Source of the DNA: an uncultured Roseovarius sp.
Lineage (GTDB): Bacteria; Pseudomonadota; Alphaproteobacteria; Rhodobacterales; Rhodobacteraceae
Direction: 5' to 3'
Length of the DNA: 64,000 nt
Assembly: GCA_947499555.1 (NCBI GenBank)
Contig: CANMOU010000003.1
Span: forward strand, 186,001-250,000
The notes below the pieces were generated by a model, which worked only from the letters and a program-made list of their open reading frames with translations, ran no database searches and was not told the origin of the DNA. Below are positions 9,718 to 19,596 of this stretch, one piece after another (the first letter of the stretch is position 1; each line of letters opens with the position of its first letter). A program made the position numbers and the translations under genes.

Positions 9718-9877
9718 CGGGGGCTCCTTCTCCTGATCTCTAACAGACCATCGATCCAAAAACACGCGTTACCACTGACATTCGGAGGAATTGACAAAAC
9801 TGCTGGAGAATCTGGCAGGACCGCTGGGTGCCTTGCTCATAGCTTCGGATCAACCACGCATTTGAATGGAGCATTGC

Positions 9878-10786
9878 ATGTCTGGATCGCAAACCACCTT
9901 CGCCTTAAATACGGAAACGGCTATCCCCGCAGTTGGGTTTGGCACCTATCTGATCTCGAATGACGATGCCGAAGACGCCATCAGATCTGCGATTTCAGCG
10001 GGGTATCGGCACATCGACACCGCCTCGGGATATAACAACGAAGAAACCGTTGGTGCGGGGATCAGAAAAGGACTTGAAGCGCAGAAGCTTTCCCGTGCTG
10101 ATCTGTTCGTTACGGCCAAGCTTTGGCCGGGCAACCCCGCTTGGGGCGATGCACCGAAAACTGGGGCGCAAACGCTGGAAGAATGCGATGCAAGCCTGTC
10201 TCGATTGGGCTTGGATTATGTGGATCTCTATCTGATCCACGCCCCCTACGGAGGCGACATGCGCCTTGAGCAGTGGCGTGCGCTGTTGGAGTTACAAGCC
10301 GGCGGCAAAGCCCGGTCAGTGGGCGTGAGCAACTTCAACGAAAGCCATTTGGACGAGATCGCAGCGGCCGGGTTGCCCATGCCCGATGCCAACCAAATTG
10401 AATTGCACCCTTGGTCCCAGAAACCGGCCCTGCTGGCGCACATGGCTAAGCATGACATCGCGCCAATCGCCTATAGTAGCCTTGTCCCGCTATCGACGTG
10501 GCGGACAGAGCCCGGTCAGGACTCCGCCAAGACCGACGAGATGAAAGCTGACGGTACAATCTTTAAGGGCATGGCCGAGAAGTACAGCGTTTCAGAAGCA
10601 CAACTGCTGCTGCGGTGGGGTGTCCAGAATGGCTATGCCGTCCTGCCCAAAAGCCTGAACCCTGAGCGGATGCGTCAGAATCTCGACCTCTTTTCCTTTG
10701 CTATCGACGATACCGACATGGCGCAAATGGCAACGATGGATCGCGGCGACGGCGTGGCATGGGCGTCCGGCGACCCCAGCAAATGA
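9878..10786 (+). CDS. Aldo/keto reductase
   Basis: An NADPH-dependent reductase of carbonyl compounds with a TIM-barrel fold, 302 residues. The tetrad is visible: Asp and Tyr in HIDTASGYNNE, Lys in VTAKLWPGN and His in LIHAPYG. The nucleotide-binding end carries VLPKSLNPERMRQNL. The start at 9878 (MSGSQTT) is favoured because GGAG lies 8 bases upstream. An ATG at 9866 in the same frame is the alternative. It is transcribed away from the AraC regulator and resembles small-aldehyde reductases of the 2,5-diketogluconate reductase branch. The substrate is not evident. Confidence 0.9.
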   Translation: MSGSQTTFALNTETAIPAVGFGTYLISNDDAEDAIRSAISAGYRHIDTASGYNNEETVGAGIRKGLEAQKLSRADLFVTAKLWPGNPAWGDAPKTGAQTLEECDASLSRLGLDYVDLYLIHAPYGGDMRLEQWRALLELQAGGKARSVGVSNFNESHLDEIAAAGLPMPDANQIELHPWSQKPALLAHMAKHDIAPIAYSSLVPLSTWRTEPGQDSAKTDEMKADGTIFKGMAEKYSVSEAQLLLRWGVQNGYAVLPKSLNPERMRQNLDLFSFAIDDTDMAQMATMDRGDGVAWASGDPSK

Positions 10787-10841
10787 TTGCCGTCAGCTTG
10801 GCACATTCACACAATCCTAACGAAAATCACATGGAGTGATC

Positions 10842-11027
10842 ATGAAGCTATCCATGTTCATAGCCGCAAGCGCCCTTGCCACTGTCATCTCGACATCACT
10901 GACTGCCGAAACGTCCTGCGACGCGACCTTGATGCAGGGCAGCATCGCGCAGCACAGGGCCACCCATGCAACAGTGGACACTACCGTACTGATCGACGCC
11001 ACCCCCTGGCGGAACTACGCCCCTTGA
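10842..11027 (+). CDS. Small putative exported protein, perhaps truncated
   Basis: A reading frame of 61 residues beginning with a clear signal peptide (MKLSMFIAASALATVIST), with GGAG 7 bases before the ATG. The mature part is only about 40 residues and has one cysteine. It lies 55 bases after the aldo/keto reductase and may share its transcript. No family is recognised. The convincing signal peptide on such a short body suggests either a genuine small secreted peptide or the 5' remnant of a longer periplasmic protein. The 90 bases after it hold nothing I can name. Confidence 0.4.
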   Translation: MKLSMFIAASALATVISTSLTAETSCDATLMQGSIAQHRATHATVDTTVLIDATPWRNYAP

Positions 11028-11118
11028 TCCCGTGCCACGGGTGCAATGGTCAAACGTCCTGAAAGGGCTCAACCAGCCATCTGTGTTCCTATGACAGATG
11101 GCCGCTCGCAGCTCTACC

Positions 11119-12039
11119 TCAGACCGCCAGGTTCGGAATGATCTGTTTCTTGCGGCTCATGATGCCCGGCAGGACCACGGCGTCGCCGCTCACGGACGCG
11201 CCAAAGCTTTTCTCGGCCACGGTCTTGACCAGATCATTGGGCACCAGAAGCGTGGCTTCTTCGTTGAGGATGTCCACGACGAACAAGAGCACCTGATCGA
11301 CGCCATCCTCAGCGGCCACATCCACCATCGAGGCCATCAGGCTGTCCTTGCGGCTCAGCACAATCTCGGGGGCGGTGGTTTCAAGAACGGAGACGCGGAA
11401 CTTGGTGTCGCCGACGCCGTATTCCTTGCTGTCCATGCGCAGAAGCTCTGCATCGGAAAAGGCGGAGACATCGGATTTGGCGGCGAACATGTCGGCCGCG
11501 TAGTCCGCGATTGAAACGCCCAGATCGGCGGCCAGTTTCTCGGCCACGGCGCGGTCATGGTCCGTTGTGGTGGGAGAGCGGAATTCCAGCGTATCGGAAA
11601 GGATGCAGGTGAGCGCCGCGCCCTTGGCCCAGTCGGGCATCTTTGCGGCGTCATCGCCCATCAGATCGACCATGATCGTGGCGGTGCAGGCCAGCGGGCG
11701 GATGGTGATATCGATGGGGCCTTTGGTTTCCAGACCACCCACCAGCTTGTGGTGGTCGATGATCGCCTGCACATCCGCGCCGTTGATATTGGCGGGCAGC
11801 TCGGCGGGGTTATTGGTGTCGACGATGACACAAGGCTGGTCATCAGCCACATCGTCGATGATGCGAGGTTTGGGCAGGTCCCATTTCTGCAGCATGAATG
11901 CGGCTTCGGTATTGGGTTCGCCCAGCAAAACCGCCTCGGCATTGCCGCCTTTGACCTCATTGAGATACCAGGCCCAGAGAATGGGTGAGCCGGTGCTGTC
12001 TGTGTCGGGGGATTTGTGGCCAAATACGAGCGTGGTCAT
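11119..12039 (-). CDS. ppaC: Manganese-dependent inorganic pyrophosphatase
   Basis: Family II (DHH-type) pyrophosphatase of 306 residues, which splits pyrophosphate to phosphate in the cytoplasm. The metal-binding motifs are GHKSPDTDS at residues 7-15, VDTNNP near 73, the DHHK motif near 95 and the C-terminal SRKKQI that binds substrate. The N-terminal DHH and C-terminal DHHA2 domains are both complete. It sits alone, divergent from the SGNH hydrolase gene. The assignment is secure. Confidence 0.94.
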   Translation of the reverse strand: MTTLVFGHKSPDTDSTGSPILWAWYLNEVKGGNAEAVLLGEPNTEAAFMLQKWDLPKPRIIDDVADDQPCVIVDTNNPAELPANINGADVQAIIDHHKLVGGLETKGPIDITIRPLACTATIMVDLMGDDAAKMPDWAKGAALTCILSDTLEFRSPTTTDHDRAVAEKLAADLGVSIADYAADMFAAKSDVSAFSDAELLRMDSKEYGVGDTKFRVSVLETTAPEIVLSRKDSLMASMVDVAAEDGVDQVLLFVVDILNEEATLLVPNDLVKTVAEKSFGASVSGDAVVLPGIMSRKKQIIPNLAV

Positions 12040-12186
12040 GGACGGGTCCTATGCCTGAAAAGGATAATTTGCGGGCCTTATAGGGGCGTTGTTTCGGCTT
12101 GTCACCCAGAAGCGCTGCGGCCAAATTGCACGCATGTTGAACCATTTTTCCTGTGGGCGGCTGTTGCCGCGTGAGCGCGTCTAGTT

Positions 12187-12879
12187 ATGGCCGGTATGCT
12201 GCGCATTCTGCTGCTCTTGCCGGTGCTCATTCCACAGGTGATCTGGGTGCGGCTGCGCGCGGCGCGTTTGCAGGAGGCCGGGGGGACGCGAACTGGCGAG
12301 AGCGGGGCGGGGCCGACACTGCGGCTCTTGATCGTCGGGGACAGCTCGGCGGCTGGCGTTGGCGTGGCGCATCAGGATGACGCGCTTTTGGGGCGGATGG
12401 TGAGGCGCCTGTCAGAGCGTTATCATCTGCACTGGTCGCTTCAGGCGCGTTGCGGGGCAACCACGACGACGGTTTTGGCGGAGCTTGACGCGCTGCCATC
12501 AGCTAAGTTCGATGTTGCTGTTCTGGCATTGGGTGTGAATGACGCCAAGAACGGTATGGCGCGGGCGCGCTGGCGAGGCAACTACACGGCGCTGATCGAC
12601 CTGCTGCAGGCGAAGTTCGGCGTTACGCGCATTCTTGTGACGGGTGTGCCGCCGCTGGGAGAATTTCCGCTGTTGCCGACACCGCTTCGGACGATTTTGG
12701 GGCGCCGGGCGTCGCTGTTTGATGAGGACCTGCAGGCGCTGTGTGCCTCCTTGCGGGATGTTGATCATGTGCCGCTTGATTTTCCGATGGATACGACGCT
12801 GATGGCAACGGATGGTTTTCATCCCGGCCCGGTGATCTATGATCGCTGGGCGGAGCGGATGGTTGATGAGATCGGATGA
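12187..12879 (+). CDS. SGNH/GDSL hydrolase family protein
   Basis: A 230-residue esterase-like protein. Block I is LLIVGDSSAAGVGV with the nucleophilic serine after GD, block III is LALGVNDAKNG with Asn, and block V is TDGFHPG with the Asp-His pair. The first 20 residues are hydrophobic with few charges and may anchor the protein in the membrane or export it. The start has no clear Shine-Dalgarno. The MBL-fold hydrolase gene follows after 27 bases, so the two may be co-transcribed. The ester substrate is unknown. Confidence 0.85.
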   Translation: MAGMLRILLLLPVLIPQVIWVRLRAARLQEAGGTRTGESGAGPTLRLLIVGDSSAAGVGVAHQDDALLGRMVRRLSERYHLHWSLQARCGATTTTVLAELDALPSAKFDVAVLALGVNDAKNGMARARWRGNYTALIDLLQAKFGVTRILVTGVPPLGEFPLLPTPLRTILGRRASLFDEDLQALCASLRDVDHVPLDFPMDTTLMATDGFHPGPVIYDRWAERMVDEIG

Positions 12880-12906
12880 GCCCCCCCGAAAGAGAGGAGC
12901 AGTGCC

Positions 12907-13758
12907 ATGCTGTGTCGAGTTGGACGGATTGAGATCTGGCGGGTGCTGGAGATCTACGGGCCGTTCCTGACCCCGGAGGAGATGTATCCGACCGCCGGTC
13001 CGGACGTTGCCCAGGTGTTCGATGCGCATGTGCCCTATGGTCGGTGCCCCGAGACAGGGCGGGTGCTGTTGGCGGTGCAGGCGTTTCTGGTCAGGACACC
13101 GGATCACGTGATCCTTGTCGATACCTGCGTGGGCAACCACAAGACCGCGCCGAACTTTCCCGACTGGCATCAGCGCGACGACGACCGGTTTCTTGCCGGC
13201 CTGACAGCGGCGGGCATCGGACCGGATCAGGTGGATTATGTTCTGTGTACGCATCTGCATGTGGACCATGTCGGCTGGAACACGCGGTTGCTGGATGGGC
13301 GCTGGGTGCCGACCTTTGCCAATGCCAGATACCTCCTGCCCAAGGCGGATGAGGCGTATTATCGCGAGAATGCGCAGTCCATGTATGCGGAAAGCATCCT
13401 GCCAGTGATCGAGGCCGGGCAGGCGGAGTTTGTCGAAGGCGCGCATGCGATTGGGGATTACGTGACGTTGATGCCGACACCCGGGCATACAGAGGGTCAT
13501 GTTTCGGTGATGGTCCGCGATGGGGCGGCAGAAGCGCTGATCACGGGGGATGCAATCCATTCAGCAGCGCAATGCTGGCATCCAGAGTGGCATTTCAAGT
13601 TTGATCAGGACCCAGAGCGTGCCGTCGCATCGCGCCGCTCTTTGCTTGAAGCGGCCTCGGAGACGGACCGCAGGGTGTTGGGCACGCATTTCAGATTGCC
13701 GTCCCTTGGCAGGGTGCGCCCCAAGGGCGACGCCTTTGTTTGGGAGGAAGAGGGTTAG
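12907..13758 (+). CDS. MBL-fold metallo-hydrolase
   Basis: A 283-residue metallo-beta-lactamase-fold hydrolase. The metal-binding HLHVDH motif is near residue 117, followed by TPGHTEGH, the bridging aspartate in TGDAIHS and a final GTHF histidine. The arrangement matches the lactonase-like branch, which includes N-acyl-homoserine lactonases, but sequence alone does not decide the substrate. GAGGAG lies 8 bases before the ATG. It probably forms an operon with the preceding SGNH hydrolase. It ends 6 bases from the end of the convergent oxidoreductase gene. Confidence 0.85.
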   Translation: MLCRVGRIEIWRVLEIYGPFLTPEEMYPTAGPDVAQVFDAHVPYGRCPETGRVLLAVQAFLVRTPDHVILVDTCVGNHKTAPNFPDWHQRDDDRFLAGLTAAGIGPDQVDYVLCTHLHVDHVGWNTRLLDGRWVPTFANARYLLPKADEAYYRENAQSMYAESILPVIEAGQAEFVEGAHAIGDYVTLMPTPGHTEGHVSVMVRDGAAEALITGDAIHSAAQCWHPEWHFKFDQDPERAVASRRSLLEAASETDRRVLGTHFRLPSLGRVRPKGDAFVWEEEG

Positions 13759-13764
13759 ATACCT

Positions 13765-14352
13765 CTAAAGCGGTGGCTTCAATGCCAGACCGGCCTGATA
13801 AGCGCGCTCGAGCAGGGCCTCACGGCGTGGTGCGGAGCCGGTGGAGCCATTCAGCACATGCAAATCACGCCGGGTGAAGCCGAAATACCCGAACGTGCCC
13901 TTGATCCATGCGGTTTCGATGGCGGTCAGGTAGCCTTCCTGTTCCATCTCATCCGAACGGGCACCTGCCGCTATCAGAAGGACACCGGTGCGGGCGCGCT
14001 GCAGGGATTTCTCGGGGTCGTTAAGCTGGTCATAGGCCCAGCCCCAGGACCAGACACGGTCGATCCAGCCCTTTGTCATTGCTGGCATGCCCCACCAGAA
14101 CAGTGGAAAGACAAGGCAGATCGCATCAGCGCGCGCGATACGGGCCTGCTCGACCTGCACGTCCTTTGGAGCCGTCGCGCCGCCGTCAGCCTCGATATCG
14201 GCGACAGTCCAGCGCGGGTCGAACCCTTCGGCATTGAGATCGGCCAATTCGGTTGAGTGACCAGCGGCCTGGGCCCCCATCATGAACTTCTGCGCCACCG
14301 CGGAACTGAACGAAGCGGGATCGGGGTGATCAAGGACAGTCAGAACGTGCAT
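13765..14352 (-). CDS. NAD(P)H-dependent flavodoxin-fold oxidoreductase
   Basis: A 195-residue flavodoxin-like quinone/NAD(P)H reductase (NQO1/KefF/MdaB type). It starts with MHVLTVLDHPDPASFS, the FMN/FAD phosphate-binding loop, and has the FPLFWWGMPAMTKGWIDRV segment (about residues 85-103) that is nearly diagnostic of this family. GGAG lies upstream of the chosen ATG at 14352. The open frame further upstream (to 14553) is not similar to anything and is rejected. Likely role is quinone or electrophile detoxification. Confidence 0.88.
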   Translation of the reverse strand: MHVLTVLDHPDPASFSSAVAQKFMMGAQAAGHSTELADLNAEGFDPRWTVADIEADGGATAPKDVQVEQARIARADAICLVFPLFWWGMPAMTKGWIDRVWSWGWAYDQLNDPEKSLQRARTGVLLIAAGARSDEMEQEGYLTAIETAWIKGTFGYFGFTRRDLHVLNGSTGSAPRREALLERAYQAGLALKPPL

Positions 14353-14519
14353 ATCACGGCTCCTAGGCGAGATGTGGAAGACGTGACATGGCGCTCCGGA
14401 TTTGTGAAGAGCCAGGCATTTGTCAAGGCTTACCGATTTGTGTGCGCCGCACTTATTGTGAAAGCCGAAGGTTGACGGTAGAAGCGAGGCGGGGTGAGGT
14501 TCAGGCAGGTCCGACGCAG

Positions 14520-14804
14520 ATGAAACACGAAACGCCGACACGCAGAGATCCATTCAAAATGCTGGATGAGGCTCTCAGGTCTGGTTGGAGCACGCTGGAT
14601 AACGTGCCTTTGCGGGGCGAAGGCGAGTTTCTTGTTCTTACCGTGTCGGGGCTCACGCGTCTGGCGCGGAACCGCAAAGAGTTTCGCAATCCTCGGAAGG
14701 CGGATGGCTATGGGCCTGAACGCATGACAGTGGTCTCAGTTGAGACCGGCAATTACCTTGGGGCCATGGCCTGGAAATGGCCGGATTCTGACGCGGCCAA
14801 GTAG
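14520..14804 (+). CDS. Small hypothetical protein
   Basis: A protein of 94 residues starting MKHETPTRRDPFKML, rich in basic residues and without membrane segment or signal peptide. I do not recognise a family. A longer frame exists upstream to 14388, but the extension is Cys/Arg-rich and unlike protein. It is divergent from the flavodoxin-fold gene and convergent with the TraB/GumN gene. Codon use resembles that of the neighbours, which supports it being real. Confidence 0.6.
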   Translation: MKHETPTRRDPFKMLDEALRSGWSTLDNVPLRGEGEFLVLTVSGLTRLARNRKEFRNPRKADGYGPERMTVVSVETGNYLGAMAWKWPDSDAAK

Positions 14805-14838
14805 GGTTTTGGACCGGCGCCGCGGTTGATCTTCACGG

Positions 14839-15834
14839 TCAGAGGTCTAGTCTTTCAATCCTAAAGCCTTCTTCCTCGAGCATCCGTAATACACCGATTT
14901 CACCGGGCAGGTGCCCCGCGCCAAAAGCCACGAAAACCCGCTCGCCGGGCTGTGTGTCAGCCACAAGCCTGTCGACCCATTTACGATTGCGTTCTTCCAG
15001 CAAAAGCTCCGTGAAGCGGGCGAAATCCGCTTCGGCAGTGGGCCCGCCGTATTTCAGAGAGACGGCTTTGGAGAAGGCCCAGGTGAGGCCAACCTGTTGG
15101 GCGAGATAGCGTTCGCGGATCGTGTAGGACATATCGTCAACATTGCCTGGCCATGCGAGCGTCAGGCGGATCAGGTTGAGCTGCTGTTCAAGTGGGTCCT
15201 CGTCGAGCAGTTTGAGCAGGGCGATGAAATCATCCAGAGACTTGCTGCCAGTGCCAATTTCTTCTGCATATTCGCCGACCAGAACATCGATCCCGCGATC
15301 TTCCAATGCGCCTGTGCGCGCCTCACACGGGCCGATGCCCAGCATCATCGTTGCCCAGAATGGTTTGAACTTGGCCGCCATGAAACCCGGGATATTGCGA
15401 TCCTTCATGGCGGCCGAAAACGCCTGCCAGTCTTCCTCGCCCAGCATGTCCACAAGCGTCGGGCCTTCGGTGATGAACATCAGCGATGGGTCACCCGCCA
15501 GTTCGCGTTCCATATTGGCCTGATCGGCGTTCGATATCTCAAGATAGACCGTGTCGGCGGCCTCGATCATGGGTTTCAGACGCTCAAGATGCGCATCGGT
15601 TTGGGCATGCCGAAAATGATAGGTGCCAAAGAATTCGATCAGCTTGTCATCTTTGGTCGCGCGCCATAACAGCCCCTCGGCATAGGGTTCGCCTGCAACC
15701 TCTTCAAACAGGGCCTGCCGCTCATCTGCGGGCATCTGATCAATCAAGTCGATCCCGCCGCAAACCTCTTGTGCGACAGCCAAAGAAGGCATCAGCCCGA
15801 TAACAAAGATGACGGTCCGCCAAATCGCTCGCAT
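14839..15834 (-). CDS. TraB/GumN family exported protein
   Basis: A 331-residue protein with an N-terminal signal peptide (cleavage expected after SLAVA, about residue 21). The two hallmark GxxH motifs of the TraB/GumN family are present: GTYHF near residue 70 and GAGHL near residue 305. Conserved glutamates lie between them. The fold is thought to be Tiki-like, suggesting a metalloprotease-like activity in the periplasm, but bacterial members are poorly characterised. It is divergent from groES and shares the 200-bp upstream region. Confidence 0.85.
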   Translation of the reverse strand: MRAIWRTVIFVIGLMPSLAVAQEVCGGIDLIDQMPADERQALFEEVAGEPYAEGLLWRATKDDKLIEFFGTYHFRHAQTDAHLERLKPMIEAADTVYLEISNADQANMERELAGDPSLMFITEGPTLVDMLGEEDWQAFSAAMKDRNIPGFMAAKFKPFWATMMLGIGPCEARTGALEDRGIDVLVGEYAEEIGTGSKSLDDFIALLKLLDEDPLEQQLNLIRLTLAWPGNVDDMSYTIRERYLAQQVGLTWAFSKAVSLKYGGPTAEADFARFTELLLEERNRKWVDRLVADTQPGERVFVAFGAGHLPGEIGVLRMLEEEGFRIERLDL

Positions 15835-15925
15835 TACAATAACCTTTGTTTTTATGACCTTTTCAACCTACGCGTTGAGGCGTCTGACCGCAATTGGTGT
15901 CGGCAAAAAATTCGCTCACGGGATG

Positions 15926-15955
15926 TTGACAGGCGCGCGATTGCTCCTTAGCTAT
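15926..15955 (+). promoter_or_regulatory. Vegetative promoter of groES-groEL
   Basis: TTGACA at 15926-15931 is followed after 17 bases by TAGCTA at 15949-15954, a good housekeeping sigma-70-type promoter. The CIRCE operator begins 7 bases further on and would cover the transcription start. Confidence 0.7.
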
Positions 15956-15961
15956 GCGCCG

Positions 15962-15988
15962 TTGGCACTCGACTACGGTGAGTGCTAA
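15962..15988. promoter_or_regulatory. CIRCE operator (HrcA site)
   Basis: TTGGCACTC, nine bases, then GAGTGCTAA matches the CIRCE consensus TTAGCACTC-N9-GAGTGCTAA with one mismatch. It lies between the promoter and groES, so repression by HrcA and relief on heat shock are expected. Confidence 0.93.
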
Positions 15989-16039
15989 CGGCCCTGAGGA
16001 GGGGCCAAGGGAGAACTGTACAGCCAAGGAGCAAAAGCT

Positions 16040-16351
16040 ATGGCATTTAAACCTCTGCATGACCGTGTGCTTGTTCGCCGCGTGGAAAGTGAAGAGAAAA
16101 CCGCTGGTGGGCTGATTATTCCCGACAGTGCCAAGGAAAAACCCAGCGAAGGTGAAGTCGTTGCCTGTGGTGACGGCGCTCGTAAGGACAGCGGTGAGCT
16201 GATCGAGATGGCCGTAAAGGCCGGGGATCGCATCCTGTTCGGCAAATGGTCGGGTACCGAAATCACGGTCGAAGGCGAAGAGCTGCTGATCATGAAAGAA
16301 AGCGATATTCTGGGTGTCATCACCGACGCGAAGGCCGCGAAAGCTGCCTGA
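16040..16351 (+). CDS. groES: Co-chaperonin GroES
   Basis: The 10-kDa lid of the GroEL chamber, 103 residues. It begins [14 protein letters not shown], has the mobile-loop region [20 protein letters not shown] at about 16-35, and ends with the alanine-rich tail common in alphaproteobacteria. AAGGAG precedes the ATG. It is the first gene of the CIRCE-controlled operon, followed by groEL after 55 bases. Confidence 0.97.
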   Translation: MAFKPLHDRVLVRRVESEEKTAGGLIIPDSAKEKPSEGEVVACGDGARKDSGELIEMAVKAGDRILFGKWSGTEITVEGEELLIMKESDILGVITDAKAAKAA

Positions 16352-16379
16352 ATTCCCCGGATCGTTTCGTAAATTCTGA

Positions 16380-18050
<1,671 letters not shown>

Positions 18051-18075
18051 GCCATCCGCGCATTGCGTGAATTAG

Positions 18076-18105
18076 AAGGGCTGTCCATCTGGGCGGCCCT
18101 TTTCT
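18076..18105 (+). terminator. Intrinsic terminator after groEL
   Basis: AAGGGCTGTCC (18076-18086), loop ATCT, then GGGCGGCCCTT (18091-18101) forms an 11-bp stem with two G-T pairs, followed by TTCTT. It starts 26 bases after the groEL stop. Confidence 0.85.
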
Positions 18106-18174
18106 TATGCAGTGGCGTCAACAAGACTGGGTGCGCGAGAAAAAGGCCGAGGTTTGGCAGGGCCATTGCATCGC

Positions 18175-19473
18175 TTAGCTGACACCCCGAGACACCAGTT
18201 CGAGGCCGCGTGAATTCCGGCCGATCCTCTGGTCCCACATCTGCCCCAGATCCTGCATCTCGACCCGCAAAAGCGCTTCGTTCTGCCGAAGCCATTCGGG
18301 AACAGAGCCGAATTCGACCACCCGTGCGCGACCGCCTTGCACCGTCACCACCGGCCAGTCGCCCACCAGCGCGTTGTCGATACCAAACAGATCCTGCCCC
18401 CACCATTCCGCCGGACCAAAGGCGTGGGTGACATGGCCCAGTTGCTTCATCGCGGCGAGCACTGAGGATGGTGTGACGCTATCGGCCTTTTCCACGGCGG
18501 CGTGCCAGATGTCGAAGATTGCGGCGTATTCCCAGCTCACGGCGGTCCAGCTGTTAGGATAGCGGGCATTGTATTCTTCAAAAAACGCGTTGGGTTGATT
18601 GAAGAAGAACGCCTTTTCGCTGAGCGCGGGATCATCGAAATCGGGGAACTGGAAGGTGACACCTTCCATGAACGCCGTGCCCAGGCGTGCAACCAGTTTC
18701 TGGTAATGATCAAGCGTGCAGGACAGGATCTGGCCCAGGTATCCTTGAGCGGCAGCGTATTCGGTCAGCGCATGGACCATGGGCGTGTAGCTCGTGCACC
18801 AGCAAAGGATATCCGGGTTGGCCGCCAGCATGGGGCTGGCCACATACTCTGCCGGAGCGCCCTCGGCGGGGTATTGCACCTCTTTGACAATCTCGATGCC
18901 CGCCGCCTTGAAGGCTGCGCGGTAGGTGGCCAGAGAGGGTAGGCCCATGCCGTCCTGTTGTGCACAGAGTGCGACGGTTTTCAGATTGGGGCGCGTGCGG
19001 GCAAGCCATTCGACACCGGTCACAACGTAGACCGGGTGCACCTCGGACGGGGCAATAAGGTAGGGCGAGTCCGGTGACAGATCGGAAGGAAGTAACGTGG
19101 ATGTCAGGATGCGCCGGGCGTGCAGGTCTTCGGCCACGGCGCCATAGGCCTCACCACCCAGCATCATCATCAGCTTGATGTCGTGGGTCTGCAAAAGCTG
19201 TGCGGCGCCGTCGCGGGCGGCCTGATCGGTGTCGCCGCAGTCCTGCGCGTGGATCGCAATCGGATAGCGCCGCCCGCCGATCAGAACGCCGCCGGCCCGG
19301 TTCAGCCAGCGTTCCCAGATGCGACAGCCCTGCAAGCCGGGCAAGCCCCAGGATTCGGCCTGGCCCGACAAGGGGGCGAGAAAGCCGATGTCCACCGTGC
19401 TGGCCATACCCACCGACAGGCGGGGCATGGCGCCCGAGATGGCCAGTCTCTGCGCAAAGCTCGAAGTTTCCAC
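18175..19473 (-). CDS. Periplasmic-binding-protein-like (type I) protein without signal peptide
   Basis: A 432-residue protein of the Leu/Ile/Val- or amide-binding type I periplasmic binding fold, starting its first lobe with [12 protein letters not shown] near residue 27. It continues through the [22 protein letters not shown] and [18 protein letters not shown] regions typical of urea/amide binding proteins. The N terminus (GTG at 19473; internal ATG alternatives at MPRLSV and MASTVD) has no hydrophobic signal segment, so the protein appears cytoplasmic. The cytosolic amide sensor AmiC has the same fold. It is divergent from tmm with a 123-bp shared promoter and could sense a methylamine or related ligand. 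That role is inference. Confidence 0.75.
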   Translation of the reverse strand: METSSFAQRLAISGAMPRLSVGMASTVDIGFLAPLSGQAESWGLPGLQGCRIWERWLNRAGGVLIGGRRYPIAIHAQDCGDTDQAARDGAAQLLQTHDIKLMMMLGGEAYGAVAEDLHARRILTSTLLPSDLSPDSPYLIAPSEVHPVYVVTGVEWLARTRPNLKTVALCAQQDGMGLPSLATYRAAFKAAGIEIVKEVQYPAEGAPAEYVASPMLAANPDILCWCTSYTPMVHALTEYAAAQGYLGQILSCTLDHYQKLVARLGTAFMEGVTFQFPDFDDPALSEKAFFFNQPNAFFEEYNARYPNSWTAVSWEYAAIFDIWHAAVEKADSVTPSSVLAAMKQLGHVTHAFGPAEWWGQDLFGIDNALVGDWPVVTVQGGRARVVEFGSVPEWLRQNEALLRVEMQDLGQMWDQRIGRNSRGLELVSRGVS

Positions 19474-19503
19474 CGTTTGAGACGCCTTTTTCAGATGAAT
19501 CTG

Positions 19504-19575
19504 TTGACAGACTGGTCCAGTCTTTGGCTTAATTCAAGGAACCAAAAGAACCAAAGTCAAATATTGGTTCAATAT
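19504..19575. promoter_or_regulatory. Inverted and direct repeats in the tmm promoter region
   Basis: Between the two divergent genes lie two perfect palindromes. AGACTGGTCCAGTCT (19509-19523) directly follows a TTGACA (19504-19509), and ATATTG-GTT-CAATAT (19561-19575) lies just before the tmm ribosome binding site. Between them GAACCAAA occurs twice in tandem (19539 and 19548), and its inverse TTGGTTC is part of the second palindrome. These are likely regulator sites. Confidence 0.6.
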
Positions 19576-19596
19576 CATCCAGGGAGAAAGACCACT

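Noticed and set aside
18175-19473. Subunit of an ABC transporter for TMAO
   Set aside because: The known TMAO-binding protein TmoX belongs to a different (glycine betaine) family, there is no signal peptide, and no permease or ATPase gene is adjacent.
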